Part shown: piece by piece, positions 1 through 8,870 of the stretch
Numbering within the stretch: position 1 is the first letter of the stretch
Layout: each line of letters opens with the position of its first letter
Source of the DNA: Spirochaetia bacterium UBA5763
GTDB lineage: Bacteria > Spirochaetota > UBA4802 > UBA5550
NCBI GenBank assembly: GCA_002418835.1
Contig: DIEX01000020.1
Location: forward strand, 1 to 64,000
Length of the DNA: 64,000 nucleotides
Direction of reading: 5' to 3'
Notes under the pieces: generated by a model
What the model was told of the DNA's origin: nothing
Seen by the model: the letters and a program-made list of their open reading frames with translations, nothing else
Databases searched by the model: none
Program-made: the position numbers and the translations under genes

Positions 1-32
1 TGCCTGTCCCCTACCGGCGCGAAAAATCCCCC

Positions 33-1850
33 TTACGCGGATATCCCGTACTGTTCCCTTATATTACGAAGCAGGTTCTGCTCTTCAACTGTAACCCCGT
101 CAATTGACGCGGCTTTATCCATGAGGTTGAATATCTTATTACGCTTCTTATCATCATCGGGCATCTTAATAACAAGGTTCCCGCTCATAGCCATGCCGAA
201 TAGCGGTCCTATCCTGTCTGTATTATAGCCCCACTTATCCGCAAGGTCCTGTGCGAACCGGTACTCCTCAGCGCTCATCTGCCCGTCTGATGCTATTACA
301 ACCATTATATTATTGAAGGCGAAGTCTCTTACATCCATCAGTTTATCTATTGCTGCGGGGTCAATATTGTAGCCGAAGTTTGATTTGTTGATACTCACCA
401 GGCTCCTGTATTCAGCAACGGTCATCAGGTCTGTTATTATCCATTCATTACCTGTACTGTTAAGCGGAACTCCGCAGTATTCGCAGTTCAGTTTAAGAGA
501 ATTCTCCACGGGTGCGCCGCAGCTTGAGCAGATATGCGCGTAAATTGACCCCTTTGATGCCTTAGCTTTTTTATCCCTGCTCATCACTACAATTTCGGTG
601 TCAGACATAAGCACAGGGTCGATTTTATTAACACGGTTACCCTCTATGCCTACCCTCTGTGATGATGACTTTATCGCGATATAAAGGTCATTGATGTTCC
701 CCCTCTCGCTCACCCCCACAATGTAAACATCATTCAGGTAGATGCGGTTATAGGCAACAGTTCCACCTGTCATCCTTGACTGTACCTTTTCAAAAACATT
801 ATCACTTACAAAGCGCCTCAATATTGCCGGGTCGTTGTAAGCCAGTGCTGTTATAATCTGGAGATAACCGTTGCTCGCCTTATCCTCCACAAGCTGAACA
901 GAGAAGTCCTCGTTTTCATCAATGAGGTTTCTTATCTTTTCATTAAGGCCCGGGGATTTGTCCAGTTTAGGATTTGAACTAATATAGTCATCAGCCTGCG
1001 TAATCTCAGAAAGTACCCAGTCATATTCACCGGAGTTGGTCTGCGTGCCGCAGGAGGCGCACCTGCTCAGCTCCCCCATATCCTCCGGTAGAGGGGCTCC
1101 GCAGTTGGGGCAGTCGTCTGTTGCATAAATATCCTTTCTCGGCTTACCCCTCTTTTTAAGAAAAGACCAGTATTCAACGAACTCCTCCTTACCCCCTGAA
1201 TTGAGGGAGGAGTCCATCTCACTTATAAACCTGTCAGTAATGGAGGCATGAATTGCTGTATGAATTATATCATACAGGCCGTCTGAATCCACCTGGTCAA
1301 TGTAGATATTCATGACTGTGACGTCTTCAAGTGTATTCCTCTGCTTTAAAAGCTGCATCATCTTAAACTGTGTGTTGAACCTCTGGTAAACCCCGTCAGA
1401 GATGAATTTTCTTACACCTGATATATCCTGTTTCTCCCAGGCCTCCTGTATTTTAAGGAAAGCGGCCATCACGTTTGACTTAAATGTCTCCTCGTCAAAA
1501 TCCGGGTTGTTCCTGATAAAACTGTCATACCCTTTAGCCTTTTTAACACCTTCACCTGTGGGGAGCTGGTTGTAGATTGTCTGCTGCTTCAGTTTCTTTT
1601 TTGATATATAAGAGAATATTACGAATCCGCCGATAACAACTGCCACGGAAATGATATTAAGAGGGAAAGGGAGTTCTATTAAAAGACGGATTATTAGGTA
1701 TATGAGATAAATTATGCCGTCATCGCCCCCGCCACCGCCGCTGTCCATCTCCCCGCCCGCTCCTCCGGCCCTGGCAAAGAGTATCACGGCTGTTAAGAGG
1801 ATGACTGTAATTATTAAAGTGATAAGGGGATACCGTCTTTTAATAAGCAT
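33..1850 (-). CDS. Tim44-like membrane protein with zinc ribbons and TerB-like C-terminus
   Basis: 605 aa. An N-terminal hydrophobic helix (about 9-27) is followed by a Gly/Asp-rich stretch and a second membrane segment (about 46-82). Residues about 105-240 (start KGYDSFIRNNPDFDEE) resemble a Tim44/TIM44-like domain, and a second similar region follows. Two CxxC...CxxC zinc-ribbon pairs (CPNCGAP...CASCGTQ and CSSCGAP...CEYCGVP) sit between them. The last ~100 residues (ASDGQMSAEEYRFAQ...ASIDGVTVEEQNLL) have the paired acidic motifs of TerB-like domains. A role as membrane-anchored scaffold or stress protein is inferred; no catalytic motif is visible. The start follows AGAGGTAA about 10 nt upstream. 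It lies downstream of the hybrid kinase on the same strand but has its own promoter-like sequence. Confidence 0.75.
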   Translation of the reverse strand: MLIKRRYPLITLIITVILLTAVILFARAGGAGGEMDSGGGGGDDGIIYLIYLIIRLLIELPFPLNIISVAVVIGGFVIFSYISKKKLKQQTIYNQLPTGEGVKKAKGYDSFIRNNPDFDEETFKSNVMAAFLKIQEAWEKQDISGVRKFISDGVYQRFNTQFKMMQLLKQRNTLEDVTVMNIYIDQVDSDGLYDIIHTAIHASITDRFISEMDSSLNSGGKEEFVEYWSFLKKRGKPRKDIYATDDCPNCGAPLPEDMGELSRCASCGTQTNSGEYDWVLSEITQADDYISSNPKLDKSPGLNEKIRNLIDENEDFSVQLVEDKASNGYLQIITALAYNDPAILRRFVSDNVFEKVQSRMTGGTVAYNRIYLNDVYIVGVSERGNINDLYIAIKSSSQRVGIEGNRVNKIDPVLMSDTEIVVMSRDKKAKASKGSIYAHICSSCGAPVENSLKLNCEYCGVPLNSTGNEWIITDLMTVAEYRSLVSINKSNFGYNIDPAAIDKLMDVRDFAFNNIMVVIASDGQMSAEEYRFAQDLADKWGYNTDRIGPLFGMAMSGNLVIKMPDDDKKRNKIFNLMDKAASIDGVTVEEQNLLRNIREQYGISA

Positions 1851-1871
1851 GATAAAATTACCTCTGATATT

Positions 1872-1901
1872 ATTATATCCCAGTCATCTGTGCGATTTCA
1901 A
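1872..1901 (-). promoter_or_regulatory. sigma-70-type promoter for the Tim44-like gene
   Basis: On the minus strand TTGAAA (1896-1901) is followed after 18 nt by a perfect TATAAT (1872-1877). Transcription would start near 1865, about 15 nt before the ATG at 1850, leaving just enough room for the ribosome-binding site. Seen by eye only. Confidence 0.5.
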
Positions 1902-1948
1902 GAAAAATTTATTTTATCTGCTTACGGAGAGGGGAGCGGTTTCTTTTC

Positions 1949-4900
1949 TTAAATTTTTATAAGATTCGAATTAAGGGTTTCATATATTTTAGCGGAAAGA
2001 TCATTGAGGTTATAAGGCTTTTGTATAAAGCCGTAGAATCCGTGCTTTAAAATCTTCTGAGCGTAATCATCAACGCTGTACCCGCTCGCCAGGAGCACTA
2101 TCACTCCGGGATTAATAGAGTACAGCCTTTCGTAAGTCTCCCTTCCATCGATGTCGGGCATAATCATATCAAGAATTACCATGGTAATATCCCTGTAGTT
2201 TCCGGCATAAATTTCAAGAGCCTCTTTTCCGCTCTTTGCTTTAAGCACATCATACCCGAGATACTTCAGAAGCTTTTCACCCACATTGAGAATCATAGCT
2301 TCGTCATCAACAAGGAGTATTACGCCACTCCCCCTGATCAGCTTTTCCGGTTTTTCAATTTCACCCGGTTCCAAGACTGCTGTTTCTTCGACAGGGAGAA
2401 CAAAAACAAATGTGGAGCCCATCCCCGGTTCGCTATAGGCTTTTATTGAACCGCCGTGATTTGTTATTATTCCGTATACAGATGCAAGGCCAAGGCCTGT
2501 CCCCTCACTCTGTTCTTTGGTGCTGAAAAAAGGTGTGAATATATTCTCAAGCACCGCTTTATCCATACCGATGCCTGTATCACTTACTGAAACTTTTATA
2601 TATTCACCAGCCTTTACATTGAAATCATCAAAATCATGCCCTGAGATTAACGTGTTTTCTGTCCTGACATAAATCTTTCCGCCATCGGGCATAGCCTGGC
2701 ACGCGTTGATAAAGAGGTTTAAAAGCACCTGCCTTAACTGCCCCTGGTCGGCATTTACTGCCGGAAGTTCTTCCCTGAAAAAGGATTCGATGATTACCTC
2801 TTTTCTTGTCTGGCTGAATATCCTGATTTCACGTCTTATCAGATCATTTATATCAACAGGCTTAACCTCGTATTTACCTCCACGGGCAAAGCCCAGCAGA
2901 TTTTTTGTCAGTTCCGTTGCAGCGGTTACAGAATCCGAGATGTTTTTTAGATACTCATAATCAGGATCAGCGGGTTCTCTTTCAGAGAGCATAAGTGAAG
3001 TATAACCCATAATCCCCATAAGTATATTATTAAAATTATGGGCAATACCACCGGCAAGGGTCCCTATTAATTCCATCTTCTGAATGCGCAGGATATCCTT
3101 TTCAAGATTCTTTTTCTCCTCCTCAGCCTTTTTAAGAACAGTGATCTCAGTGAGAACTCCCTGAATACCTGATATTCTCCCTTTTTCAATTCCAGGCCTT
3201 GGAGTGGTTCTGAACCAGTGTTCTGTACCGTTTTTATCAGCTATGCGATATTCAAAAGTGCTGCTTAAACCGGACATTACTTTTTTAAAGAGCTCCAGGT
3301 TGTCGCTTAAATCTTCCGGATTTATAAAATCGCTGAGCTTTTTCCCCGCAATTTCAGCAGGACTGAAACCGATAATATCTTCAACATTCGGGGATATATA
3401 AGTTATTACAGCCTTTTCATCAAGCCTGTAAACAATCTCTACGAGGTTTTCCACAAGGGTGCGGTATTTCTGCTCTGCTTCACGCAGGCTTTTTTCAGCG
3501 AGTTTACGTCCGCTTATATCACGCAGAGTCCCTTCAATCCCCACAGGGTGGCCGGCAGAATTATACATAATATGCGAGTTTGAAGAAACAATAACTACTC
3601 TGTTATCTTTTGTTTTTAACTGCAGTTCATAATCCGTGACCCTGCCGTTTTGAAATATAAGCTCAACGAACCTGTCCCTTTCGGTGGAGTCAGTATATAC
3701 ACTCTTAACCTGCATACCGATGAGTTCCTCACGGGTGAAGGTTGAGTATTTCTCTATTGAAGGGCTTATATCAGTAATTATCCCCTCCAGATCTGTCTGG
3801 TAGAATACATCCTGAACATTTTCAAATATGGTTCTGTATTTATTCTCACTGACCTGAAGAGCCCTTTGTGCTTTTTTACGCTCAGTAATGTCAAAGAGAG
3901 AGGCGATACTTTTACCTGTTCCCGGGATCAGTGTAACAAAAAGAAGGGTATCAAGGAGCTCACCGGTTCTTGTTTTAAAACGGAATTCATAACTTGATTC
4001 AGCTTCAGAGGGGGTATTCCGTCGCAGATGGTGCTGATTAAGCATCCTGTCAAGATCATCCTCTGCAACCATTTCAGTCCATTTGAATTTCCCCTCCAAC
4101 TCCGCGCGTGTATAACCGACTTTTTGGGCAAAATTCTCATTCGCCAGGCTTATTGTGGTATCTTCTTCTATTACGATTATACTTGACCCTGTATTTTCAA
4201 AGAGTGTCCTGTAAAATCTCTCTTTCTCCTCAAGGATGGTATTTGTCTCTATTAATTCCTCAGTGGCGGCTTCAAACTCCTCGTTAATGGCTGCAAGTTC
4301 TTCATTAAGGGTCTGTAATTCATCATTATTCTTTTTTATCGATTCCTTGGCTTTTTTCAGTTCAGTGATATCTGTAACAGACGCAATACTCTGATCTGTA
4401 CCACGGATCATCCCCACTGCCATTATACCGTAGCGCAGGTCACCGCTTTTTGTAATATATTTGAATTCATAAGATCTGGATGCCTGTTCCGGGTTACTGC
4501 GCCTCAGTTTATGCAGTCCTTTCATGAAATCAAGGCACTCAGGCGCAACAAGTTCAGGCCATTTCATTCTGCCTGCCACTTCCTCCCTGGAAAAACCGAA
4601 CTCCCTCACAAATTCATCGTTTACCATGTTGATAGTCATATCACTATCTATTATAAACATCAGGGTTCCGGTATTTTCGAATATGGAGCGGTACCTGTCT
4701 TTACCCTCCCTGACCTCTTTCTCTTTAACCTTCTCCAGCTTATTTATTGCAGAACAGCGCAAAGCTATTTCGATAGAAGCATTAAGGAGTTTATCTCCGC
4801 TGTCCTTTGTGATATATCCGTAGGTGTTGCTTTTCAAGGCGCTGTCAATAATATCGCTTTCCGCGTCAGGAAGGAGAAATATAACCGGAATTCCATGTTT

Positions 4901-5128
4901 TTCAAACAGTTTTTCAGCTGTGACTGTTTCAGCGGTTCCACCGGCAGTTTCAATATCCAGCAAAGCAAGGTTTATTGCCGGTACTGTTCTGACAATGGCT
5001 GAGGCTTCCTCAATTGAAACCGCATTTATAACATCATAGCCGTTTTTTTCAATGAGGCTTTTTCTCCGGTCAGAGTCTGTATTATTTTTCTCAACGAGTA
5101 GTATTTTTTTCAGTTTTTTACTGGCCAT
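1949..5128 (-). CDS. Hybrid sensor histidine kinase (REC-PASx4-HisKA-HATPase-REC)
   Basis: 1059 aa, no membrane segment, so a cytoplasmic sensor. Order: receiver-like domain (about 7-125, Asp58 and Lys108 present, but the usual acidic pair is VEKN, so it may be weak), PAS (about 145-257), a Glu-rich coiled coil (260-300), PAS (305-415), PAS (425-540), PAS (550-668), HisKA with the phosphorylatable His697 in GGIAHNFNNIL, HATPase_c (N-box near Asn808, G1 box DTGIGM at 850, G2 GTGLGLA), and a C-terminal receiver (DD at 941-942, phospho-acceptor Asp987, Lys1037). The first two PAS domains are closely alike (both contain ENTG...EEDL/PECL and LRR), suggesting internal duplication. No dedicated output regulator is adjacent, so the terminal receiver probably passes phosphate to a partner elsewhere. 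Confidence 0.9.
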   Translation of the reverse strand: MASKKLKKILLVEKNNTDSDRRKSLIEKNGYDVINAVSIEEASAIVRTVPAINLALLDIETAGGTAETVTAEKLFEKHGIPVIFLLPDAESDIIDSALKSNTYGYITKDSGDKLLNASIEIALRCSAINKLEKVKEKEVREGKDRYRSIFENTGTLMFIIDSDMTINMVNDEFVREFGFSREEVAGRMKWPELVAPECLDFMKGLHKLRRSNPEQASRSYEFKYITKSGDLRYGIMAVGMIRGTDQSIASVTDITELKKAKESIKKNNDELQTLNEELAAINEEFEAATEELIETNTILEEKERFYRTLFENTGSSIIVIEEDTTISLANENFAQKVGYTRAELEGKFKWTEMVAEDDLDRMLNQHHLRRNTPSEAESSYEFRFKTRTGELLDTLLFVTLIPGTGKSIASLFDITERKKAQRALQVSENKYRTIFENVQDVFYQTDLEGIITDISPSIEKYSTFTREELIGMQVKSVYTDSTERDRFVELIFQNGRVTDYELQLKTKDNRVVIVSSNSHIMYNSAGHPVGIEGTLRDISGRKLAEKSLREAEQKYRTLVENLVEIVYRLDEKAVITYISPNVEDIIGFSPAEIAGKKLSDFINPEDLSDNLELFKKVMSGLSSTFEYRIADKNGTEHWFRTTPRPGIEKGRISGIQGVLTEITVLKKAEEEKKNLEKDILRIQKMELIGTLAGGIAHNFNNILMGIMGYTSLMLSEREPADPDYEYLKNISDSVTAATELTKNLLGFARGGKYEVKPVDINDLIRREIRIFSQTRKEVIIESFFREELPAVNADQGQLRQVLLNLFINACQAMPDGGKIYVRTENTLISGHDFDDFNVKAGEYIKVSVSDTGIGMDKAVLENIFTPFFSTKEQSEGTGLGLASVYGIITNHGGSIKAYSEPGMGSTFVFVLPVEETAVLEPGEIEKPEKLIRGSGVILLVDDEAMILNVGEKLLKYLGYDVLKAKSGKEALEIYAGNYRDITMVILDMIMPDIDGRETYERLYSINPGVIVLLASGYSVDDYAQKILKHGFYGFIQKPYNLNDLSAKIYETLNSNLIKI

Positions 5129-5217
5129 AAAGTCTCATTTAATAGTGACATATTATAAAAGAAAAGAATAAAAGATCAAGCATGAATTTATATAATTCTA
5201 AATCAGGGATATCCGGC

Positions 5218-5252
5218 CCTGAATAAAAAAAGAATTTCTTTTTTAATTCAGG
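5218..5252. repeat. Near-perfect inverted repeat upstream of TPR lipoprotein gene
   Basis: Arms 5218-5234 (CCTGAATAAAAAAAGAA) and 5236-5252 pair at 16 of 17 positions with a 1-nt centre. It lies 44-78 nt before the ATG at 5296, in the spacer between two divergent genes. It could be an operator or an mRNA-leader hairpin; nothing distinguishes these by eye. Confidence 0.5.
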
Positions 5253-5295
5253 CTTAATAGATTAAAATTAATGAATTAAAACTCAAGGGGGGACA

Positions 5296-6039
5296 ATGAA
5301 GAGACTCATTCTAATCATTTCCGTTATTTCTTTATGTTTCGTTTTATTCTCCTGTTCCAAAAAAGACAACAAGGAGCTTGCGGAGCAGGAGTTCAAACTT
5401 TCCGAAAACGCTTCGCTGAACCTGGAGATTAAAAAGCTGGAGGAATCGATCAAAGCAGTACAGACCGACGTTGAAAAAGCTGACATCTACACGAAGATTG
5501 CTGTTATCAATTCCGAAAAAGGTGATGTAAATTCCCTTATCAAATCCGCCACAGAGGCTATCAAGTACCAGCCGAACCAGTACATGTCTCACTACCTGCT
5601 TGGTAAATCATATATCACCACCGGGCGTCTGAATGACGCGGTAAGCGAGCTTGAGATATCAATAAGCATTAAAAGTAATTTCGCCCCTGCCTATTTTGAA
5701 CTGGGGAACGCCCATTATAAAAAATACAGCTATCCGGGGGCAAAGGAGAATTACAGGAAAGCGGTTAAACTTGATAAAGATTTGATAGATGCCTACAACA
5801 ATCTCGGGGTTATATCCACCATTACAGGTGACCTTGCGGATGCAGAGAAGAACCTTAAACAGTGTCTTGCCATAAATCCAGATTACGCTAAGGCATATAA
5901 AAATCTTGGCATACTCTACGATACAAAGATGAAGAAAAATTCCGAAGCAATATCAAACTATAATAAATACCTGAGCCTGCGGCCCGACTGTCCGGAACGG
6001 GGGCTTGTTAAACTCTGGATTGCGGCGCTGGGGGGTTGA
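5296..6039 (+). CDS. TPR-repeat lipoprotein
   Basis: 247 aa. A signal peptide ends in the lipobox LFSC with Cys20 as the lipidated residue. A helical region (25-75) precedes three to four tetratricopeptide repeats (about 75-230), recognisable from A-Y-F-E-L-G-N-A-H and A-Y-N-N-L-G patterns with P at repeat ends. TPRs mediate protein contacts, so this is probably an envelope scaffold. The ATG follows a strong purine run (AAGGGGGGAC) 4-5 nt upstream. Its stop codon is at or next to the start of the following CsgG/PEGA gene, implying translational coupling and a joint function. Confidence 0.88.
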   Translation: MKRLILIISVISLCFVLFSCSKKDNKELAEQEFKLSENASLNLEIKKLEESIKAVQTDVEKADIYTKIAVINSEKGDVNSLIKSATEAIKYQPNQYMSHYLLGKSYITTGRLNDAVSELEISISIKSNFAPAYFELGNAHYKKYSYPGAKENYRKAVKLDKDLIDAYNNLGVISTITGDLADAEKNLKQCLAINPDYAKAYKNLGILYDTKMKKNSEAISNYNKYLSLRPDCPERGLVKLWIAALGG

Positions 6040-6041
6040 TG

Positions 6042-7544
6042 ATGAATAATTTATTACGTCCGTTTATAATATGCGCTTTACTTCTTCTTCCGGTACTTCT
6101 GTTGAGCCAGGATCAGACTGCGTCTCAGATAAAGGTGGCGGTTGTGACATTTGATGACACCGTGACATCGGAATCCGAAAAGGAGAACAGCGGCGACAGA
6201 GCCGCGTCGATAATAGAGTCTCTCTTTAAGAGTATTGACCGGTTTTATGTAAGAGACAGGAACGCCATTCAGTCATACATCAGCTCCCTGGAAAAAGTTC
6301 AGCTGGGAGCAATGAGCCCTGAAGCCATGAAGGGGGACCCTGCATCTCTTAAAGTCGATTACCTTACGGTTGGTACTGTGTCAAAAATTGACGGCAGGTA
6401 TGAGGTTGACGCAAGGACTGTGAGTATAGATAACATGATTATTGTTCACTCTCACGGCGCAGGTTCAGCAAACCTTAATGATGCTGCGGGTGACATTGAA
6501 TGGTATATAAAAGAAAAATTCAACCGGGACTATATAAAAGAACGCCAGTCTGATGATGAAGAGCGCCCCACAGTTACTGTATTCAGGTTCAGTGATGCCA
6601 ATGATAAAGCCGGAAAATCGGGGTATGCCGGATCTTTCGCCGAAATTCTGAACAGTCAGATGGGCACATTCGTTTCAATCTCCACCATTGAGAGAAAGTA
6701 TTCCAGGGCGCTAATCAACGAAAAGATTCTGGAGATGGCTGGAGTTATTGAGAATGATGATTCCGGAAAAAATTATAAAGACAAAGGTATCCAATTTAAG
6801 GTTGAAGGCGATATCCGTGTTTTCAGTGACATGATTACCCTGAACTACAGGGTTTATGATACCTCAAGCAATGCGCTAGTCTATATAGGCTCACGGGACA
6901 TAGGCTCATCAAAGGGCCTCCGCCCTGCGGCATGGAGCATATCAAATTCAATTGAAGATGCTCTAAACAACAGGCTGGGTATACTCAAGGTTACAACCAC
7001 TCCTTCCGGTGCAGGTATCTTCATAGACGGGAAGAATGAGGGAAAATCCCCTGCGCAGATATCCCTGTTGAGAGGGACTCGTTTATTTGAGGTAAAAATG
7101 GATGGTTATATCCCCCACAAAGAACAAATTGGAATTCAGTCAAAGACTATAGCTGAAAAAAATATTACTCTTCGCGAAGTCCCTTTTAAACTCTTTGATA
7201 AAGCAATGGACTTTGAAAGGAGAAAAGACTGGAAAGGTGCGGTTACCGCATACAGTGATTTTATAAAGGAATATGGAGACACCAGGGAGGCTGACAGCGC
7301 CTATTACAGAAAAGGGCATATTGAGATGATGTACATGAAATCATACAAAGATGCCCTTGCAACTTTTGAAGCTCTTGTTAAAAGATATCCCGACACCATT
7401 ATCAGGGCCGAAGGTTATTACGGTATTATGCGGGCTTATGAATTCCTCGGGGACAATGGCAAAGCTGCTGAAACTAAAAAGTATATTCTGAGCAATTATA
7501 GCGAGACCAATGCGGCAGAAGAGGCTGCAAAGATTTCCTATTAG
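6042..7544 (+). CDS. Exported protein with CsgG/TolB-like regions, PEGA domain and TPR C-terminus
   Basis: About 500 aa. A signal peptide (NNLLRPFIICALLLLPVLLLSQ) is followed by two regions that begin IKVAVVTFDD and PTVTVFRFSD and look like the nucleotide-fold of CsgG/TolB-N-type envelope proteins. A PEGA domain follows (about 320-375: LKVTTTPSGAGIFIDG...GKSPAQISL...GYIPHKE), then BamD/YbgF-style TPR helices to the end. Three in-frame starts are possible: TTG 6036, ATG 6039, ATG 6042. I chose 6042 because the G-run ending at 6035 is then 6 nt away. The start is coupled to the TPR lipoprotein stop (TGATGATG). Likely a periplasmic assembly or lipoprotein-trafficking component; the exact role is unknown. 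Confidence 0.8.
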   Translation: MNNLLRPFIICALLLLPVLLLSQDQTASQIKVAVVTFDDTVTSESEKENSGDRAASIIESLFKSIDRFYVRDRNAIQSYISSLEKVQLGAMSPEAMKGDPASLKVDYLTVGTVSKIDGRYEVDARTVSIDNMIIVHSHGAGSANLNDAAGDIEWYIKEKFNRDYIKERQSDDEERPTVTVFRFSDANDKAGKSGYAGSFAEILNSQMGTFVSISTIERKYSRALINEKILEMAGVIENDDSGKNYKDKGIQFKVEGDIRVFSDMITLNYRVYDTSSNALVYIGSRDIGSSKGLRPAAWSISNSIEDALNNRLGILKVTTTPSGAGIFIDGKNEGKSPAQISLLRGTRLFEVKMDGYIPHKEQIGIQSKTIAEKNITLREVPFKLFDKAMDFERRKDWKGAVTAYSDFIKEYGDTREADSAYYRKGHIEMMYMKSYKDALATFEALVKRYPDTIIRAEGYYGIMRAYEFLGDNGKAAETKKYILSNYSETNAAEEAAKISY

Positions 7545-7580
7545 GGAAAGATTAACAGCCGCAATTCAAGGGGGTTCTGC

Positions 7581-7796
7581 ATGAAATTCCGGGTACTGTT
7601 TTATTCAATTCTGTCAGTCATGGTTTTTATGCAGCCCTCTTCTGCTGCGGATTACAGGGAGGAGTTCTGCTCCGGTGATTCCGGAGTATGTGTTTTGTTA
7701 GAGCAGAACGGAATTATGCAGCCTGTACTTAAAGAAACTTTCATCTTCGAGATTAACCCTCTTTCAGAAAAGCAATGGCCTCCCCCTCTGTTTTAA
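7581..7796 (+). CDS. Small exported protein, possibly a truncated gene
   Basis: 71 aa with a clear signal peptide (MKFRVLFYSILSVMVFMQPSSA) and a good ribosome-binding site (AAGGGGG about 6 nt before ATG), 36 nt after the PEGA gene, so probably the third gene of that operon. The mature part has two cysteines (FCSGDSGVCV) and no recognised domain. Its last 44 nt overlap, antisense, the 3' end of the STAS gene, and its tail (KQWPPPLF) is just the reverse reading of STAS codons. This suggests the original 3' end has been lost or that the gene is very small. It may be a decayed remnant. Confidence 0.5.
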   Translation: MKFRVLFYSILSVMVFMQPSSAADYREEFCSGDSGVCVLLEQNGIMQPVLKETFIFEINPLSEKQWPPPLF

Positions 7797-8097
7797 AGAT
7801 GTCAAAGACCTCTGTAAGTTTTACAACCTTGAATATCTTTTTCACGTCAGGATCAATGCTGCAGAACGCGAGTTTTTTATTTCTTTTTTTAAGGGAATTC
7901 ATAAGAGAGATAAAAATACCAAGCCCCGCGCTGCTTACATAGTCAACAGCTTTCATGTTAAGCAGAAAATGGCTTTCCGGTTCAGATAATATCAGTTTAT
8001 CGATGGCCTTTTCAATAGACGCTGTAACAGTGAGATCCACATGCCCATGCAGATATACAATAACAGCATTCTCTTTTTTAATATATTGAAGTTTCAA
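7753..8097 (-). CDS. STAS-domain anti-sigma factor antagonist
   Basis: 114 aa, a single STAS domain of usual length. The conserved D-Y-V-S-S-A-G-L-G-I-F loop around residues 51-61 contains the serine normally phosphorylated in SpoIIAA/RsbV-type antagonists. In that family the unphosphorylated form binds a serine-kinase anti-sigma factor, releasing its sigma factor. No HATPase_c anti-sigma kinase or phosphatase lies next to it in the window. It is transcribed away from the PAS gene at 8307 across a palindromic promoter region. The 3' end overlaps the small exported ORF on the other strand. Confidence 0.88.
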   Translation of the reverse strand: MKLQYIKKENAVIVYLHGHVDLTVTASIEKAIDKLILSEPESHFLLNMKAVDYVSSAGLGIFISLMNSLKKRNKKLAFCSIDPDVKKIFKVVKLTEVFDIFKTEGEAIAFLKEG

Positions 8098-8144
8098 TTA
8101 TCAGCTCCGTTAATTTGATTATCGGGTATTATTAAATAAGTCAT

Positions 8145-8195
8145 CATTACCTGTTGACAATAACCATGACAAATTTATATTGTCAACAGGTAATG
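8145..8195. promoter_or_regulatory. 18-bp perfect inverted repeat over divergent promoters
   Basis: Arms CATTACCTGTTGACAATA (8145-8162) and its exact reverse complement (8178-8195) are separated by 15 bp. Each arm contains TTGACA. On the plus strand TTGACA (8154-8159) is followed after 16 nt by TATATT (8176-8181), giving a promoter toward the PAS gene; on the minus strand the other TTGACA (8181-8186) faces the STAS gene with a weaker -10. A dimeric regulator bound here would control both genes. Confidence 0.6.
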
Positions 8196-8306
8196 AATAA
8201 AATTACCGGTTCAAACAGATAATAAAATTTTAAATTGATAATTTTAAAAATACCTGTTAATATTTAATAAGGGTTCATTTTAATATATCAGATAGAAAAA
8301 GACAGT

Positions 8307-8795
8307 ATGACAAAAAAAAAGAGTAACGAAGAACTTGAAAAATATATCCTGAAACTGGAAAAAACTGTATCCCGGCTTAGAAGCGCTGAAGTGATGCTAA
8401 AAGATGAATTAACCTGGCTTAATATGCTTATAGCACAATCAAGAGATGCCATCGTTATTCTCGATGAGAACGGAAAAACTTACAGGTCAAACAAACAGTT
8501 CGCAAGTATGCTCGGTTACTCCACGGAAGAGATAAACAGTATGCATGTCTGGGACTGGGAATATATGCACTCAAAAGAACGTGCTATAATAATGGCCCTG
8601 TCTGTCACCAGCTCAGGTGAACATTTTGAAACACAGCACCGCTGTAAAGACGGCAGCATTATTGATGTTGAGATAAGCGCCAACGGGGCATCATATAAAG
8701 GTGAAAAGCTTATACTTTGCATATGCAGGGATATTACAGAACTTAAAAAACAGAAAAAAAACGACTTCAGCTTATCAAAGAAAATAAAGAACTGA
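8307..8795 (+). CDS. Small PAS-domain protein (probable frameshift at its 3' end)
   Basis: 162 aa as read in frame 0. A coiled-coil start (SNEELEKYILKLEKTVSRL) is followed by one PAS domain (about 40-155: SRDAIVILDENGKTYRSNK...LGYSTEEI...CRDITELKK). No kinase or output domain follows, so it may act as a stand-alone sensor or adaptor. At an A8 run (8754-8761) the frame ends after 12 unlikely residues, whereas the -1 frame continues the coiled coil (RLQLIKENKELKAELKNK...) to TAA at 8834-8836, directly before a terminator. The intact product is therefore probably about 175 aa. It is divergent from the STAS gene, hinting at a shared signalling role. Confidence 0.75.
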   Translation: MTKKKSNEELEKYILKLEKTVSRLRSAEVMLKDELTWLNMLIAQSRDAIVILDENGKTYRSNKQFASMLGYSTEEINSMHVWDWEYMHSKERAIIMALSVTSSGEHFETQHRCKDGSIIDVEISANGASYKGEKLILCICRDITELKKQKKNDFSLSKKIKN

Positions 8796-8836
8796 AAGCA
8801 GAGTTAAAGAATAAAACATCCGCGAAAACAGATTAA
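8753..8836 (+). other. A8 slippery run and -1 frame extension of the PAS gene
   Basis: The 0-frame codons are CAG AAA AAA AAC GAC. The heptamer A_AAA_AAC is in the right phase for -1 slippage, after which reading continues CGA CTT CAG CTT ATC for 24 codons to TAA (8834). The extension is heptad-like (LIKENKELKAEL). Either programmed frameshifting or transcript slippage, a real 1-nt deletion, or a sequencing error in the homopolymer could explain this. Confidence 0.6.
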
Positions 8837-8844
8837 TCAAAAAA

Positions 8845-8864
8845 CCCCGGTTTGTTAACCGGGG
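8845..8864. terminator. Intrinsic terminator between PAS gene and 8871 gene
   Basis: CCCCGGTT (8845-8852), loop TGTT, AACCGGGG (8857-8864), an 8-bp perfect stem preceded by AAAAAA and followed by CTTATT. The A-run on one side makes it suitable for the minus-strand gene at 8871-9137 and, less strongly, for the plus-strand PAS gene. Confidence 0.75.
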
Positions 8865-8870
8865 CTTATT

